Below the pieces are notes generated by a model. That model was not told the origin of the DNA. It searched no databases and saw nothing but the letters and a program-made list of their open reading frames with translations. From an uncultured Bacilli bacterium (lineage in GTDB: Bacteria; Bacillota_I; Bacilli_A; RF39; UBA660): a DNA stretch of 36,480 nt. This document shows, piece by piece, positions 1 to 8,223 of this stretch (position 1 is the first letter of the stretch; the number at the start of each line of letters is the position of its first letter). The stretch covers positions 1 through 36,480 of the forward strand of contig CASPWD010000014.1 in assembly GCA_949425635.1 (NCBI GenBank), given 5' to 3'. Made by a program: the position numbers and the translations under genes.

Positions 1-62
1 CTTGTATATCGTGACTATCCTACTATACAAGTATAATATATATATATATATATATATATATC

Positions 63-82
63 AAGGCCTTAACGGCCTTTTT
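63..82 (+). terminator. Short terminator upstream of the gerA operon
   Basis: A 6-bp GC-rich stem (AAGGCC at 63-68, GGCCTT at 74-79) with a 5-base loop runs into a T tract ending at 82. It probably ends a transcript that starts left of the window. A TA dinucleotide run (about 35-61) and an 8-bp inverted repeat (CTTGTATA at 1-8, TATACAAG at 24-31) lie just before it. I see no gene in 1-173. Confidence 0.6.
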
Positions 83-173
83 ATAATGATTCGTTTGATT
101 TATAAATTAGCTATATAGAAGTATTACGTTTAACTTAGTAAAAATTGGTAATACTAGTTACTGGTGAAGACTT

Positions 174-1547
174 ATGTATGAAAGATTAAAAAAAGATTTT
201 AATGAAACTAAAGATTTAAAATATAAAAATATTGGAAATGTTCATGTTGTTTTCTTAGAGAGTTTATGTAGTAGTGATGCAGTTAATGAATTTATCTTAA
301 AAAATTTAACTATCGGAAAAGATTTCTATTTTCTTAAAGATATTGTTAGTGGACCTAATGTTGTTTTCGAAACCGATTATGATAAGATTAAAGACTTCTT
401 AATGTCGGGATTTGCACTTGTATATAATGAAGAAGATATGCTCGTTTGCGAGTGTAAAGCTAATATATTTAGATCAGTTAGTACTCCTACTTCAGAACCT
501 TCTGTTAATGGACCAAAGGATTCTTTTAATGAAAATATTCAAATGAACTTAGGACTTATTAGAAGAAGAATTAGAACAGATAATCTTGTTACTGAAGATT
601 TTTCTTTAGGAAGAAAGACAAAGACACAAGTAAGTCTCTTGTATGTAAGTGATATCGCAAAGAAAAAGCATGTTAATGAAGTTAAGAAAAGACTTAAAGG
701 TATAGATATTGATGGTTTAATTGATATTGAGTCGTTACATGCTTATATTGGAGATACTAAGTCTACTTTGCCGACACTTATGAAGACGGAACGACCTGAT
801 AAGGTTTGTACCTCTCTACTAGAAGGAAAAATAGTTTTAATTGCTGATAATTCGCCTTATGCTCTTATAATGCCTGCTTTCTTTGCTGATTTTATTAATC
901 CACAAGGAGATTTATATGTTAAAGCGATTAATGTAAATTTTTTGAAGTTACTTAGATTTGTGTGTTTAATCATAACAATTATCTTACCTGGACTTTATAT
1001 TTCAATAATTAATTATAATCCAGAGACAATACCACTCAACTTGTTACTAGCTTTTCAGTCCGCCAAAAGTGGTGTTCCCTTCCCTTCTGCTTTTGAAGCA
1101 ATATTTATGATACTCGTTTGTTCTATTTTAAGAGAAAGTGATATTCGATTTCCTTCCAATTATGGTAGTTCGATTTCAATTCTTGGAGCATTGATTTTAG
1201 GTGAAGCAGCTGTTTCAGCAAATATTGCTAGTCCAATTATGATAATTATAATAGGTCTTACTTTTATTACAGGTTTAGTCTTTAATAGTGGTGATATTAT
1301 AGATGGAGTTAGATCTTATAGATTGTTTTTATTATTTATATCAACAATATTAGGTTTATATGGTTTAATGCTTGGTATTTTCTTATTACTGCTACAAGTA
1401 GCTTCGATGAAGACTTTTGGAGAACCTTATCTATATCCAATTGCTCCTTTTGATAAGCCATATTTCTTTAGAACAATTTTAAAGAAAAATAAAGAAACTA
1501 AGAGAAGTAAAGTTTTATCAAATAATGTGACAAGGGTGAAATCATGA
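174..1547 (+). CDS. gerAA: Spore germinant receptor subunit A (GerA family)
   Basis: This is the A subunit of a Ger-type nutrient germinant receptor of the spore inner membrane. The 457 residues are slightly short for the family (about 480). The N-terminal soluble half carries the family block around residues 106-135 (SEPSVNGPKDSF, then MNLGLIRRRI). Several membrane segments follow from about residue 260 to 420, and the tail is basic. The start follows a GGTGAAG Shine-Dalgarno. The stop overlaps the gerAC start as ATGA, so the two are translationally coupled. It is the first gene of a gerAA-gerAC-gerAB operon. Homologues work with B and C subunits to sense amino acids or sugars; the ligand cannot be read from the sequence. 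I found no convincing forespore promoter in the 173 bases upstream. Confidence 0.93.
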   Translation: MYERLKKDFNETKDLKYKNIGNVHVVFLESLCSSDAVNEFILKNLTIGKDFYFLKDIVSGPNVVFETDYDKIKDFLMSGFALVYNEEDMLVCECKANIFRSVSTPTSEPSVNGPKDSFNENIQMNLGLIRRRIRTDNLVTEDFSLGRKTKTQVSLLYVSDIAKKKHVNEVKKRLKGIDIDGLIDIESLHAYIGDTKSTLPTLMKTERPDKVCTSLLEGKIVLIADNSPYALIMPAFFADFINPQGDLYVKAINVNFLKLLRFVCLIITIILPGLYISIINYNPETIPLNLLLAFQSAKSGVPFPSAFEAIFMILVCSILRESDIRFPSNYGSSISILGALILGEAAVSANIASPIMIIIIGLTFITGLVFNSGDIIDGVRSYRLFLLFISTILGLYGLMLGIFLLLLQVASMKTFGEPYLYPIAPFDKPYFFRTILKKNKETKRSKVLSNNVTRVKS

Positions 1548-2566
1548 AAAAAGTAATTCTACTAATAGTTTGTTTGTTTTTTGTAACAGGTTGTTATGAT
1601 TATCAAGAGTTAAGTGATATGAATATTGTTAATGGAATTGGTATATCTTATGAAGACGATGAGTATGTTGTTAATTTAGAAATGGTTAAAAGTACAAAGA
1701 GTGAGTCAGGTATTTCAATGGAAACTAATGTTATTACTGCTAAAGATAGAATACTTGCTAATGCCATAAATAAAGCAACTAATAATTCAGGAAAGAAAGC
1801 TTATTTTAAACATGTTGATTTACTTATTATTAGCGAGGATTTAGCTAAGAACGGGATTAATGATGTCGTAGATTACATGCTTAGAGATGTAACTATGAGT
1901 TCGACTTTTTTTACCGTAATTGCTGAGGATCCAGAAGAAATTCTAAATACTGATTTGGAAGAAGATTCAATTAGTAGTTTGATTGTTGATACGATTCGAT
2001 ACAATGTTGATACTGCACAGTTAGATAATATAGATATTATTGTAAGTAATATTACTAATAAGAGAAAGGATATCGCTCTACCCTATATTGAACTTGATGA
2101 TAAGAATGTTGTAATTGAGCAGATAGCTTATTTTCAAACAGCGAAGATGATTGACAAGATTGATAGTAAGATATATAGATTCTTATTACTTAAAGGAAAT
2201 AATTTGGATTTTGATAATGATGATACAGTAGTTAATATTTTTAATAAAGATGTTAAATATGATATAAAAAAGGATTTGATAGAAATTAATATAACTGGAA
2301 TGAGTAAGATTAAGAAAGTTAATCCTGATCAAGATTTAACGAAATATAAAACTTATTCCGTTATTGAGGATCAAATTAATGAGACTGTATATAATGAAGT
2401 TATGGAGTTTTTGGAAGAGACTTTAGATAATGATTCTGATTTAGTTGGGATGAAAGATTTGTACTATAGGATTTTTGGGAAAGAAGTAGATGAGATTCCT
2501 TATAAAGTTAATGTCGATATAAAGTTATCTAGAAATGGAGCTATATATGAAGCAATACATGATTAA
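1544..2566 (+). CDS. gerAC: Spore germination lipoprotein, Ger(x)C family
   Basis: This is the C subunit of the germinant receptor, a lipoprotein on the outer face of the spore inner membrane. The 340-residue protein has a lipoprotein signal peptide ending in lipobox VTGC (lipidated Cys17). The typical GerAC start follows (YDYQELSDMNIVNGIGI), then a long soluble region with no further membrane segment. It overlaps gerAA by four bases (ATGA), and its 3' end overlaps the gerAB start. The gene order here is A-C-B, whereas the best-known Bacillus gerA operon is A-B-C. No frameshift or missing element is visible. Confidence 0.93.
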   Translation: MKKVILLIVCLFFVTGCYDYQELSDMNIVNGIGISYEDDEYVVNLEMVKSTKSESGISMETNVITAKDRILANAINKATNNSGKKAYFKHVDLLIISEDLAKNGINDVVDYMLRDVTMSSTFFTVIAEDPEEILNTDLEEDSISSLIVDTIRYNVDTAQLDNIDIIVSNITNKRKDIALPYIELDDKNVVIEQIAYFQTAKMIDKIDSKIYRFLLLKGNNLDFDNDDTVVNIFNKDVKYDIKKDLIEINITGMSKIKKVNPDQDLTKYKTYSVIEDQINETVYNEVMEFLEETLDNDSDLVGMKDLYYRIFGKEVDEIPYKVNVDIKLSRNGAIYEAIHD

Positions 2567-3521
2567 TAAAAGACAATATATTATTTTGAGTTTCTTCTTA
2601 ACAAGATTTTTGTTTTTAGGAGTTGGTTTTAGTTCACTTATTAATGTTAGTAAGAATGATCTGCTTATTAGTAGTTTTTTAGGAATGCTTCTTGGATATT
2701 TTTTATTATATTTATTTTATAAAAAAGGAAGTATTGGAAAAACCTCTTCGATATTAATAAGTATTGCGACATTAACAACAGGATTATTAGCTATTACAAC
2801 ATTAACTGGAACTTATCTACTTTTTGATACACCAACTATATTTATTATGGGGGCTTTCTTTGTTGTTCTTTTATATGGATCGACGAAGGAACTTAAAGTC
2901 GTATCAAGAGTAAGTGAAATATTTTATCCATTCTGCTTAACAATGATAATAATTGGTTTGTTAGCTTTAATTTATTTGGTAAATCTTTATAATTTGTTAC
3001 CTATTTTTAAAACAAGTTTATGGGTTGTTATCAAAGGTATTTTGATATTTGCAGCTACCTCATTAATGCCTAATTTATTGTTATTAAATTATAAAGATGA
3101 TTTAAAATTTAAAGATGTTGGATTTGGATATATATTAGGATGTCTTATTACTATTTTAACAATGTTTTATATTTTAGGAATTTATGGAGCAGAATTTGCC
3201 ATGACAGTTAGATTTCCTGAATATTTAATTTTAAAGAAGATAAACATTTTTAACTATATTAGTAATATCGAAAATATATTAGTAATGGATTGGGTAGTTA
3301 ACTTAACGATTGGTGGACTTATATGCACGAAAGTTCTTAAAGAAAATACAAATGTATATTTTTTCGCAACTATATTAGCTTTGATATTTTTAGGTAATGA
3401 GTTAATTTTAAATAAGAATTATGTTAATGTTTTATATTATAAGAATTATTTCTTTATGTGTTGTATTGGTATTACTTTATTAAGTTTGATTTTGGGAAAG
3501 AAAAAAGTTTCTGAAACCTAA
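2547..3521 (+). CDS. gerAB: Spore germination permease, GerAB family
   Basis: This is the integral-membrane B subunit of the germinant receptor, from the amino acid/polyamine/organocation transporter fold. In characterised receptors it binds the germinant. About 324 residues form some nine or ten hydrophobic segments over nearly the whole length. This is shorter than the usual 360 or so, and the tail ends soon after the last helix. I chose ATG 2547 because GGAG (2537-2540) lies six bases upstream; an in-frame ATG at 2535 has no Shine-Dalgarno. The start lies inside gerAC, which suggests coupling. The stop codon sits in the loop of the following terminator hairpin. Confidence 0.88.
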   Translation: MKQYMINKRQYIILSFFLTRFLFLGVGFSSLINVSKNDLLISSFLGMLLGYFLLYLFYKKGSIGKTSSILISIATLTTGLLAITTLTGTYLLFDTPTIFIMGAFFVVLLYGSTKELKVVSRVSEIFYPFCLTMIIIGLLALIYLVNLYNLLPIFKTSLWVVIKGILIFAATSLMPNLLLLNYKDDLKFKDVGFGYILGCLITILTMFYILGIYGAEFAMTVRFPEYLILKKINIFNYISNIENILVMDWVVNLTIGGLICTKVLKENTNVYFFATILALIFLGNELILNKNYVNVLYYKNYFFMCCIGITLLSLILGKKKVSET

Positions 3522-3538
3522 TGGTTTAGAAACTTTTT
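3504..3538. terminator. Bidirectional terminator between gerAB and der
   Basis: AAAGTTTCTGAAACC (3504-3518) pairs with GGTTTAGAAACTTT (from 3523) around the loop TAAT, with A and T runs on the outer sides. It serves the convergent gerA operon (+) and der (-). The gerAB stop codon is in the loop. Confidence 0.85.
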
Positions 3539-3548
3539 GTTTGTTTAA

Positions 3549-4874
3549 TTATTCGTCGTCTTCGTCTTTACTTCCCCTATTTTTAAATTGTAATTGGATA
3601 GGAGTTCCTGTAAAGTCAAAGTTGTTTCTTATAGTATTTTCAAGATATCTTTCGTAACTAAAGTGAACTAAGCCTTTGTTGTTACATCTAAAAGTGAATT
3701 TAGGAGGACAGATACCTGTTTGACTACTGAAGTAAATTTTAAGTTTTTTACCTTTGTATCCTGGTGGTTCATGTAATTTAGTTGCGTCATTAATAACATT
3801 ATTTAATAATGATGTCTTAACTTCACGACGATTATTTTCATAAGCACTAATTATTTCAGGCATTAATGTATGTAGTCTTTTTTTAGTTAGAGCTGATAAG
3901 AAAACTATTTTAGCATAAGTCATGAATTGGAATTCGTTTTTTAATAATAGTTTCCATTCTTTGATAGCTTTATCTTTATCTTCGATAGTATCCCATTTGT
4001 TAACAACAAGAACTAAACCTTTACCAGCTTCAATAGCGTAACTTGCAATATGTTTATCATGTTCAATTATACCTGTAGAGGCATCTATTACTAGGACACA
4101 AACATCAGAACGATCGATTGCTTTTAAACTACGTAATAAGCTGTATTTTTCAATTGACTCATAAATACGACCTTGTTTTCGCATTCCAGCAGTATCTATA
4201 ACAATATAATCTTCGTTATTATAACGGAAGCGAGTATCACTAGAATCTCTTGTTGTACCAGCAATATTAGATACGATGGCTCTTTCTTCGTTAAGAAGTG
4301 CATTTACTAAACTACTTTTTCCGACGTTTGGACGACCAATAATACAGAATTTTAAAGTATTATCAGGTTTTTCTTCAGTATAAGTAAAGTCAGAAGTTAT
4401 TTCTTCTAAAAGATCAGAGAAACCTAAGCTATGTAAAGCTGATACTGGTATTACGTATTCGAAACCTAGTTCATAGAAATAATATATTCTTTCTTCTTGC
4501 ATTTTTACGTTATCTAATTTATTTAATGCAACGATAACTTTTTTATTTGTTTTCATTAACATGTCACGAATATATAAGTCATTGCTTGTTAAGTCTTCGC
4601 GACCATCACAAACAAATACGATAACATCTGACTCGTTAACAGCGATTTCAGCTTGGGCTTTGATATCTTTGTTAAAATCTCCTTCACCTAAGTCAATTCC
4701 ACCTGTATCGATTAGTAAAAAAGTTTTATCTTGATATGTAACATCACCATATATACGATCTCTTGTTACTCCAGGAGTATCTAGGATAATAGATTTTTGT
4801 TCTTTGATAAGTTTATTGAAAATGGTACTTTTTCCAACGTTTGGACGACCAATTAAACAGACAGTTTTTTTCAT
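3549..4874 (-). CDS. der: Ribosome assembly GTPase Der (EngA)
   Basis: Der is an essential tandem GTPase for 50S ribosomal subunit assembly. The 441 residues match the family length. G domain 1 has GRPNVGKST near residue 9, DTPG in switch II and NKLD. G domain 2 has GRPNVGKSS near residue 180, DTAG and NKWD. A KH-like domain follows in the last 80 residues, with an acidic tail. The start follows a strong AAAGGAGGGG. A promoter at 4901-4929 lies between it and the upstream SerRS-like gene, so der need not depend on that gene. Confidence 0.97.
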   Translation of the reverse strand: MKKTVCLIGRPNVGKSTIFNKLIKEQKSIILDTPGVTRDRIYGDVTYQDKTFLLIDTGGIDLGEGDFNKDIKAQAEIAVNESDVIVFVCDGREDLTSNDLYIRDMLMKTNKKVIVALNKLDNVKMQEERIYYFYELGFEYVIPVSALHSLGFSDLLEEITSDFTYTEEKPDNTLKFCIIGRPNVGKSSLVNALLNEERAIVSNIAGTTRDSSDTRFRYNNEDYIVIDTAGMRKQGRIYESIEKYSLLRSLKAIDRSDVCVLVIDASTGIIEHDKHIASYAIEAGKGLVLVVNKWDTIEDKDKAIKEWKLLLKNEFQFMTYAKIVFLSALTKKRLHTLMPEIISAYENNRREVKTSLLNNVINDATKLHEPPGYKGKKLKIYFSSQTGICPPKFTFRCNNKGLVHFSYERYLENTIRNNFDFTGTPIQLQFKNRGSKDEDDE

Positions 4875-4900
4875 ATAGTACCCCTCCTTTGACAGGCATT

Positions 4901-4929
4901 ATTGTAACATACTTTTTAAATTAAGTAAA
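4901..4929 (-). promoter_or_regulatory. Probable SigA promoter for der
   Basis: Read on the minus strand: TTTACT (4924-4929), a 17-base spacer and TACAAT (4901-4906), about 27 bases before the der start. Each box matches consensus at 4 or 5 of 6 positions. Confidence 0.5.
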
Positions 4930-4965
4930 ATAATCCTTTTTAAAAGACATTTGTAAAATAAGATA

Positions 4966-5664
4966 TTATATATTATTATTTGGAGCGTTCTTCATCTTTT
5001 CGATAAAAGGAATTAAAATTCTAGGTGAAGCAATTCCTGTATTAGATATTGTGTGAAAGCCACCTTTTATATTTAATCTCTTTGTTTGCTCATTACCAAA
5101 ATAAGTACAACTATGGGTTTCTAGCCAACCAAACATTTCTGTTTTAACTTCAATATCATACTTTTTAATATGATATCCAGGGTCTTCTAAAGTTCTATCA
5201 ATAACACGATATTCTATATTATGTTTTTTTAAAAATTCGATACTATTATTTAATAATTCATCAAAGTATTTATCAGCATTTTCTGGTTTACAAAAGCAAT
5301 ATTGTTCTAATTTTTTAAACTCTCTTAATGATTTTAAGCCATTTAAGTTTTGTTCATTTCTAAAACATTCATTGAACGAAAATAAAAACCATTCCTCTGT
5401 TACTTCACTGTTTTGAAAATATTCTAAAAAGCCTTGTTCAGCACTACCAAATAGAGCTTGACGTTCATCTATTCCTAAACTATATTCTTTCGTTACAACT
5501 TCTTGTCGTTCGATTACTTCCCAGCTTCCAGCACTTGGTAAAGATAAATACTTATATCCTTTTTCAAGTAACATGTCTTCAAATTCTCTAAATAATTCAA
5601 ACTCTAATTTACTTAGATCATAGTCTAAATAATAGATTCCATCTTTAACATAGTATTTACTCAT
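4966..5664 (-). CDS. Stand-alone seryl-tRNA-synthetase-like catalytic core
   Basis: A 232-residue class II synthetase-like protein that best matches the catalytic half of SerRS. Motif 2 is CFRNE at residues 100-104, with the following arginine in SLREF (Arg114). A SerRS-like ETHSCTYFG block lies at 182-190, and motif 3 (HTISNTGIASPRIL) at 204-217 contains Arg215. The ATP and aminoacyl-adenylate signatures are therefore present. A full SerRS is about 420 residues and starts with a coiled-coil tRNA-binding arm of about 100 residues, which is missing. The protein could activate an amino acid for a carrier, a small molecule or a nucleotide, as known for amino acid:carrier ligases and SerRS-like antibiotic enzymes. 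It overlaps the upstream radical SAM gene by eight bases, so the two are probably made together. Substrate and acceptor are unknown. Confidence 0.75.
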   Translation of the reverse strand: MSKYYVKDGIYYLDYDLSKLEFELFREFEDMLLEKGYKYLSLPSAGSWEVIERQEVVTKEYSLGIDERQALFGSAEQGFLEYFQNSEVTEEWFLFSFNECFRNEQNLNGLKSLREFKKLEQYCFCKPENADKYFDELLNNSIEFLKKHNIEYRVIDRTLEDPGYHIKKYDIEVKTEMFGWLETHSCTYFGNEQTKRLNIKGGFHTISNTGIASPRILIPFIEKMKNAPNNNI

Positions 5665-6652
5665 AGGTCTTACTCTCCTTTACTTTATTAGAAAATTTAA
5701 TTAAGTCATTTAAGTCTAAACCATGGTGCTCTGTTACACCTTCAATAGCGCCAATTATATCTGATAATTCAATTAAAAACATTAACTTGTTTCCTTGTTC
5801 TAAAGCTTCTTTTGCTTCATCTAGCTCTTCTTCTATCTTGGAAAATTCGCCATATATCCCTTTCTTTATTTTTCGGTTATGAAAACTGTATTCTTTATTT
5901 AAATTAAATACATCATAAGTATTAGATTCTGAATAGTGAATTGTCAGTTTCTTTTTATTTTTTGTCTCATAAATAAATCTTTTGTTAATAAAATTTAGAA
6001 ATTTATAATCTTCGTTTATTACTTTTATTATTTTATTAATATCTTCATATCTAATAGCATTATTACTTATCCAGTTACTTTCTTCAGAATTGTTTAAACT
6101 ATTGTCTAGTATTTTTAAAGCGATGGTTTCAACATTATCTAGATTATCATAAAAGTCGATCATTTTATTTAGTTTGTCTAAATTACTTTTTAATACAACT
6201 ATATTGACTCTGATTCTATTTGAAGACAGAAAACTTTTTGAACTTAAATAATTCTTCTTATAATTATAAAATTCTTGGTCTTCTTTAGGATTACTTGTAA
6301 TTACGGTAATTTCCTTTAACCAAGAATCAAATAAACTTAACTTTTCTTTATCCATAAATAAGTTACCAGAAGTTTGGATTCTGTAATCTTCAAATACATT
6401 TGCACTCATAACAATATCTCTTATCATTTTTAATTCGTCATATTTATAAAGTGATGGCTCACCATTTCCAGATAAAATAAAGTTTTTAATTTTAATATTT
6501 TTTTCTTTAAATTCTTCTAATTTTTTTTGCAAAATTTCTAATTCTCTCTCAAAACTTAAAGTCTCTTTTTTGTTCATTTTGGCAATACAATAAGGACAAT
6601 GCTTATCACAATGGTACTCTCCTAAAACAAAAACATAATCTTTTAAATTCAT
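5657..6652 (-). CDS. Radical SAM protein with C-terminal MazG-like domain
   Basis: A 331-residue fusion. The N-terminal radical SAM domain has CxxxCxxC (Cys15, Cys19, Cys22; CDKHCPYC) to hold a 4Fe-4S cluster, and a glycine-rich SAM motif LSGNGEPSL near residue 60. From about residue 265 the sequence changes to a MazG-like helical domain. It has EELDE and, about 20 residues later, ELSD, the EExxE and ExxD metal-binding pattern of nucleotide pyrophosphohydrolases. It starts after AAGGAG and has its own strong promoter at 6719-6747. It overlaps the SerRS-like gene downstream. The domain pair suggests chemistry on a nucleotide or nucleotide-like product, but the reaction is not known to me. Confidence 0.75.
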   Translation of the reverse strand: MNLKDYVFVLGEYHCDKHCPYCIAKMNKKETLSFERELEILQKKLEEFKEKNIKIKNFILSGNGEPSLYKYDELKMIRDIVMSANVFEDYRIQTSGNLFMDKEKLSLFDSWLKEITVITSNPKEDQEFYNYKKNYLSSKSFLSSNRIRVNIVVLKSNLDKLNKMIDFYDNLDNVETIALKILDNSLNNSEESNWISNNAIRYEDINKIIKVINEDYKFLNFINKRFIYETKNKKKLTIHYSESNTYDVFNLNKEYSFHNRKIKKGIYGEFSKIEEELDEAKEALEQGNKLMFLIELSDIIGAIEGVTEHHGLDLNDLIKFSNKVKESKTYE

Positions 6653-6686
6653 ACACTACTCCTTCTAATTTCTTATTAAGAATGAT

Positions 6687-6698
6687 ATATGGCCATAT
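6687..6698. promoter_or_regulatory. 12-bp palindrome in the leader, possible operator
   Basis: ATATGGCCATAT is a perfect palindrome about 14-25 bases downstream of the predicted start point of the radical SAM unit. The position suits a repressor operator. No regulator gene is adjacent, so this is inference. Confidence 0.35.
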
Positions 6699-6718
6699 TA
6701 TAATCAATTCTTGTTATA

Positions 6719-6747
6719 AGTATATGCGTATTTTTTACACTTGTCAA
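6719..6747 (-). promoter_or_regulatory. Strong SigA promoter for the radical SAM/SerRS-like unit
   Basis: On the minus strand TTGACA (6742-6747), a 17-base spacer and TATACT (6719-6724) are near-consensus. Transcription would start near 6712, giving a leader of about 60 bases. Confidence 0.8.
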
Positions 6748-6749
6748 CA

Positions 6750-6782
6750 AAAAAAATAAAAAGCTTACATTTTATTGTAAGC
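6750..6782 (-). terminator. Terminator after engB
   Basis: On the minus strand GCTTACA (6776-6782) pairs with TGTAAGC (6763-6769) and runs into a T-rich tract. It overlaps the engB stop codon. Confidence 0.8.
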
Positions 6783-7356
6783 AATTTTTAATTATTGAGT
6801 ATATTTCCTCTTTCCCTTTTTTAGTCACTGATGAGAATAATACTATATTGTCCCCATCTTTTAAATCAAATGATTCTCTTAATAGTTTATCTGCTTTAGC
6901 ACGGTCTTTTTGACCTACTTTATCATATTTTGTTGCTACTATAGTTACACCAAGGTTATAGTATTTCATGAAGTTGTACATAAGTAAGTCGTCTTCACTA
7001 GGTTTATGACGGAAGTCAACTAGTAAGAAAACTCTTTTTAAGTTTTTACGACTCTTAAGATATTCTTCAATCATCATACCAAATTTCTTTTGTGTATCTC
7101 TATTTACTTGAGCATAGCCATAGCCTGGCACATCAACCAAATAGAAATTCTCATTGACTAAATAAAAGTTTAATGTTTGCGTTTTACCTGGAGTACTACT
7201 CGTTCTAGCAAAGTTTTTACGTGAAATGATTGTATTTATAAATGAACTTTTACCGACGTTACTTCTTCCCACTAAAAGGAATTCATCCTTATTATCTTCT
7301 GGATATTGGCTAGTTCTTACTGCCATGTTTTTTAATTCAACTGATTCGATTTTCAT
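6772..7356 (-). CDS. engB: Ribosome biogenesis GTP-binding protein EngB/YsxC
   Basis: A single-domain TRAFAC GTPase of 194 residues, normal for the family, needed for late 50S subunit assembly. Motifs in order: GRSNVGKSSF near residue 30 (P-loop), STPGKTQ (G2 region), DVPGYGYA (G3, the EngB hallmark), TKYDK (G4) and SS near the end (G5). The start follows AGGTGAG. It has its own promoter (7375-7404) and terminator, so it is probably monocistronic. Confidence 0.96.
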   Translation of the reverse strand: MKIESVELKNMAVRTSQYPEDNKDEFLLVGRSNVGKSSFINTIISRKNFARTSSTPGKTQTLNFYLVNENFYLVDVPGYGYAQVNRDTQKKFGMMIEEYLKSRKNLKRVFLLVDFRHKPSEDDLLMYNFMKYYNLGVTIVATKYDKVGQKDRAKADKLLRESFDLKDGDNIVLFSSVTKKGKEEIYSIIKNCLQ

Positions 7357-7374
7357 AATATCTCACCTGAGTTA

Positions 7375-7404
7375 ATTATAAACTACTTTAAAGGATGATG
7401 TCAA
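7375..7404 (-). promoter_or_regulatory. SigA promoter for engB
   Basis: On the minus strand TTGACA (7399-7404), an 18-base spacer and TATAAT (7375-7380). Both boxes are full consensus matches. The leader is about 12-15 bases and includes the AGGTGAG ribosome binding site. Confidence 0.8.
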
Positions 7405-7456
7405 ATAAGTGGTATTTATGACAATCTAAAATTTATTTAGAACTATACAAGATAGA

Positions 7457-8107
7457 TTAATTATATTTATTCTTTTCTACTCTGTTAACATTATAAGATT
7501 TAGTTATTTCAATAAATTTATAATCTGTACGTCCTTTTCCCGTTTCTAGATGATAATCTCTAATTTCGTTCAATTGCTCTTGGTTTATAAGATAAATATC
7601 AGCTGAAATATTTAAATAACTAAGACCAGCAAACAAGCTATCATAATCATATAAATTATCATTTTCTTCTGTAGTAAAAAGGCTAACATTAAACGAATTA
7701 TTATGATTCAAATCGTAATATTCTTCAATTGACTCAACTAAACTTTCTGCATATGGTTGAGGTCCATTGCCATCTGTAAAGATATAATAATCTCCTGTTA
7801 AGTTAAGGTTATTTTCTATTACATTAGATATCTTTTTACAAATATACGTTTCAGCGTATTCGTCAGAAAAGTTTTCATCTTTCGTATCAATAGAAACGTC
7901 AAACTTAAGATTTGGATCATCCAATGGATAAGCTATTGCATTATAATAAGATTGTCCAAATTTTACAGAATATAGTTTGCTAACACCAAAATCTTTTCCA
8001 TATTTATTACTAAGTTTACTTATAACTTCACTTTCTCTATTCTCTCCACAAGCTGTTAGTAATAAAAGCATCATTCCTAACATTAAAATTTTTTTCATGT
8101 ATTTCAT
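7457..8107 (-). CDS. Predicted lipoprotein of unknown function
   Basis: A 216-residue protein with a lipoprotein signal peptide (MKYMKKIL, then a hydrophobic stretch) ending in LTAC, so Cys20 would be lipidated. The rest is soluble, mixed alpha/beta in appearance and rich in Asp, Glu, Asn and Tyr; I recognise no domain. I chose ATG 8107 because GGAGTG lies eight bases upstream; a longer open frame to 8140 has no ribosome binding site. It stands alone between a terminator (8202-8223) and engB. It is anchored outside the membrane; its role is unknown. Confidence 0.75.
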   Translation of the reverse strand: MKYMKKILMLGMMLLLLTACGENRESEVISKLSNKYGKDFGVSKLYSVKFGQSYYNAIAYPLDDPNLKFDVSIDTKDENFSDEYAETYICKKISNVIENNLNLTGDYYIFTDGNGPQPYAESLVESIEEYYDLNHNNSFNVSLFTTEENDNLYDYDSLFAGLSYLNISADIYLINQEQLNEIRDYHLETGKGRTDYKFIEITKSYNVNRVEKNKYN

Positions 8108-8201
8108 AACTTCACTCCTATTATACAAAAATATTAACACATTTCATAATTTATATCAATTCAAATTATTAGTCTATAAGGTATGGTATTTCTAAGAATA
8201 G

Positions 8202-8223
8202 AAAAAGGTCCTTTTTGGACCTT
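8202..8223 (-). terminator. Terminator after the DUF5305 gene
   Basis: AAGGTCC (8205-8211) and GGACCTT (8217-8223) form a 7-bp stem with a 5-base loop. On the minus strand it is followed by a T run. It overlaps the stop of the gene at 8222. Confidence 0.85.

Noticed and set aside
7977-8195. Plus-strand frame across the lipoprotein start
   Set aside because: It overlaps the lipoprotein signal peptide and its ribosome binding site, and has no start signal of its own.
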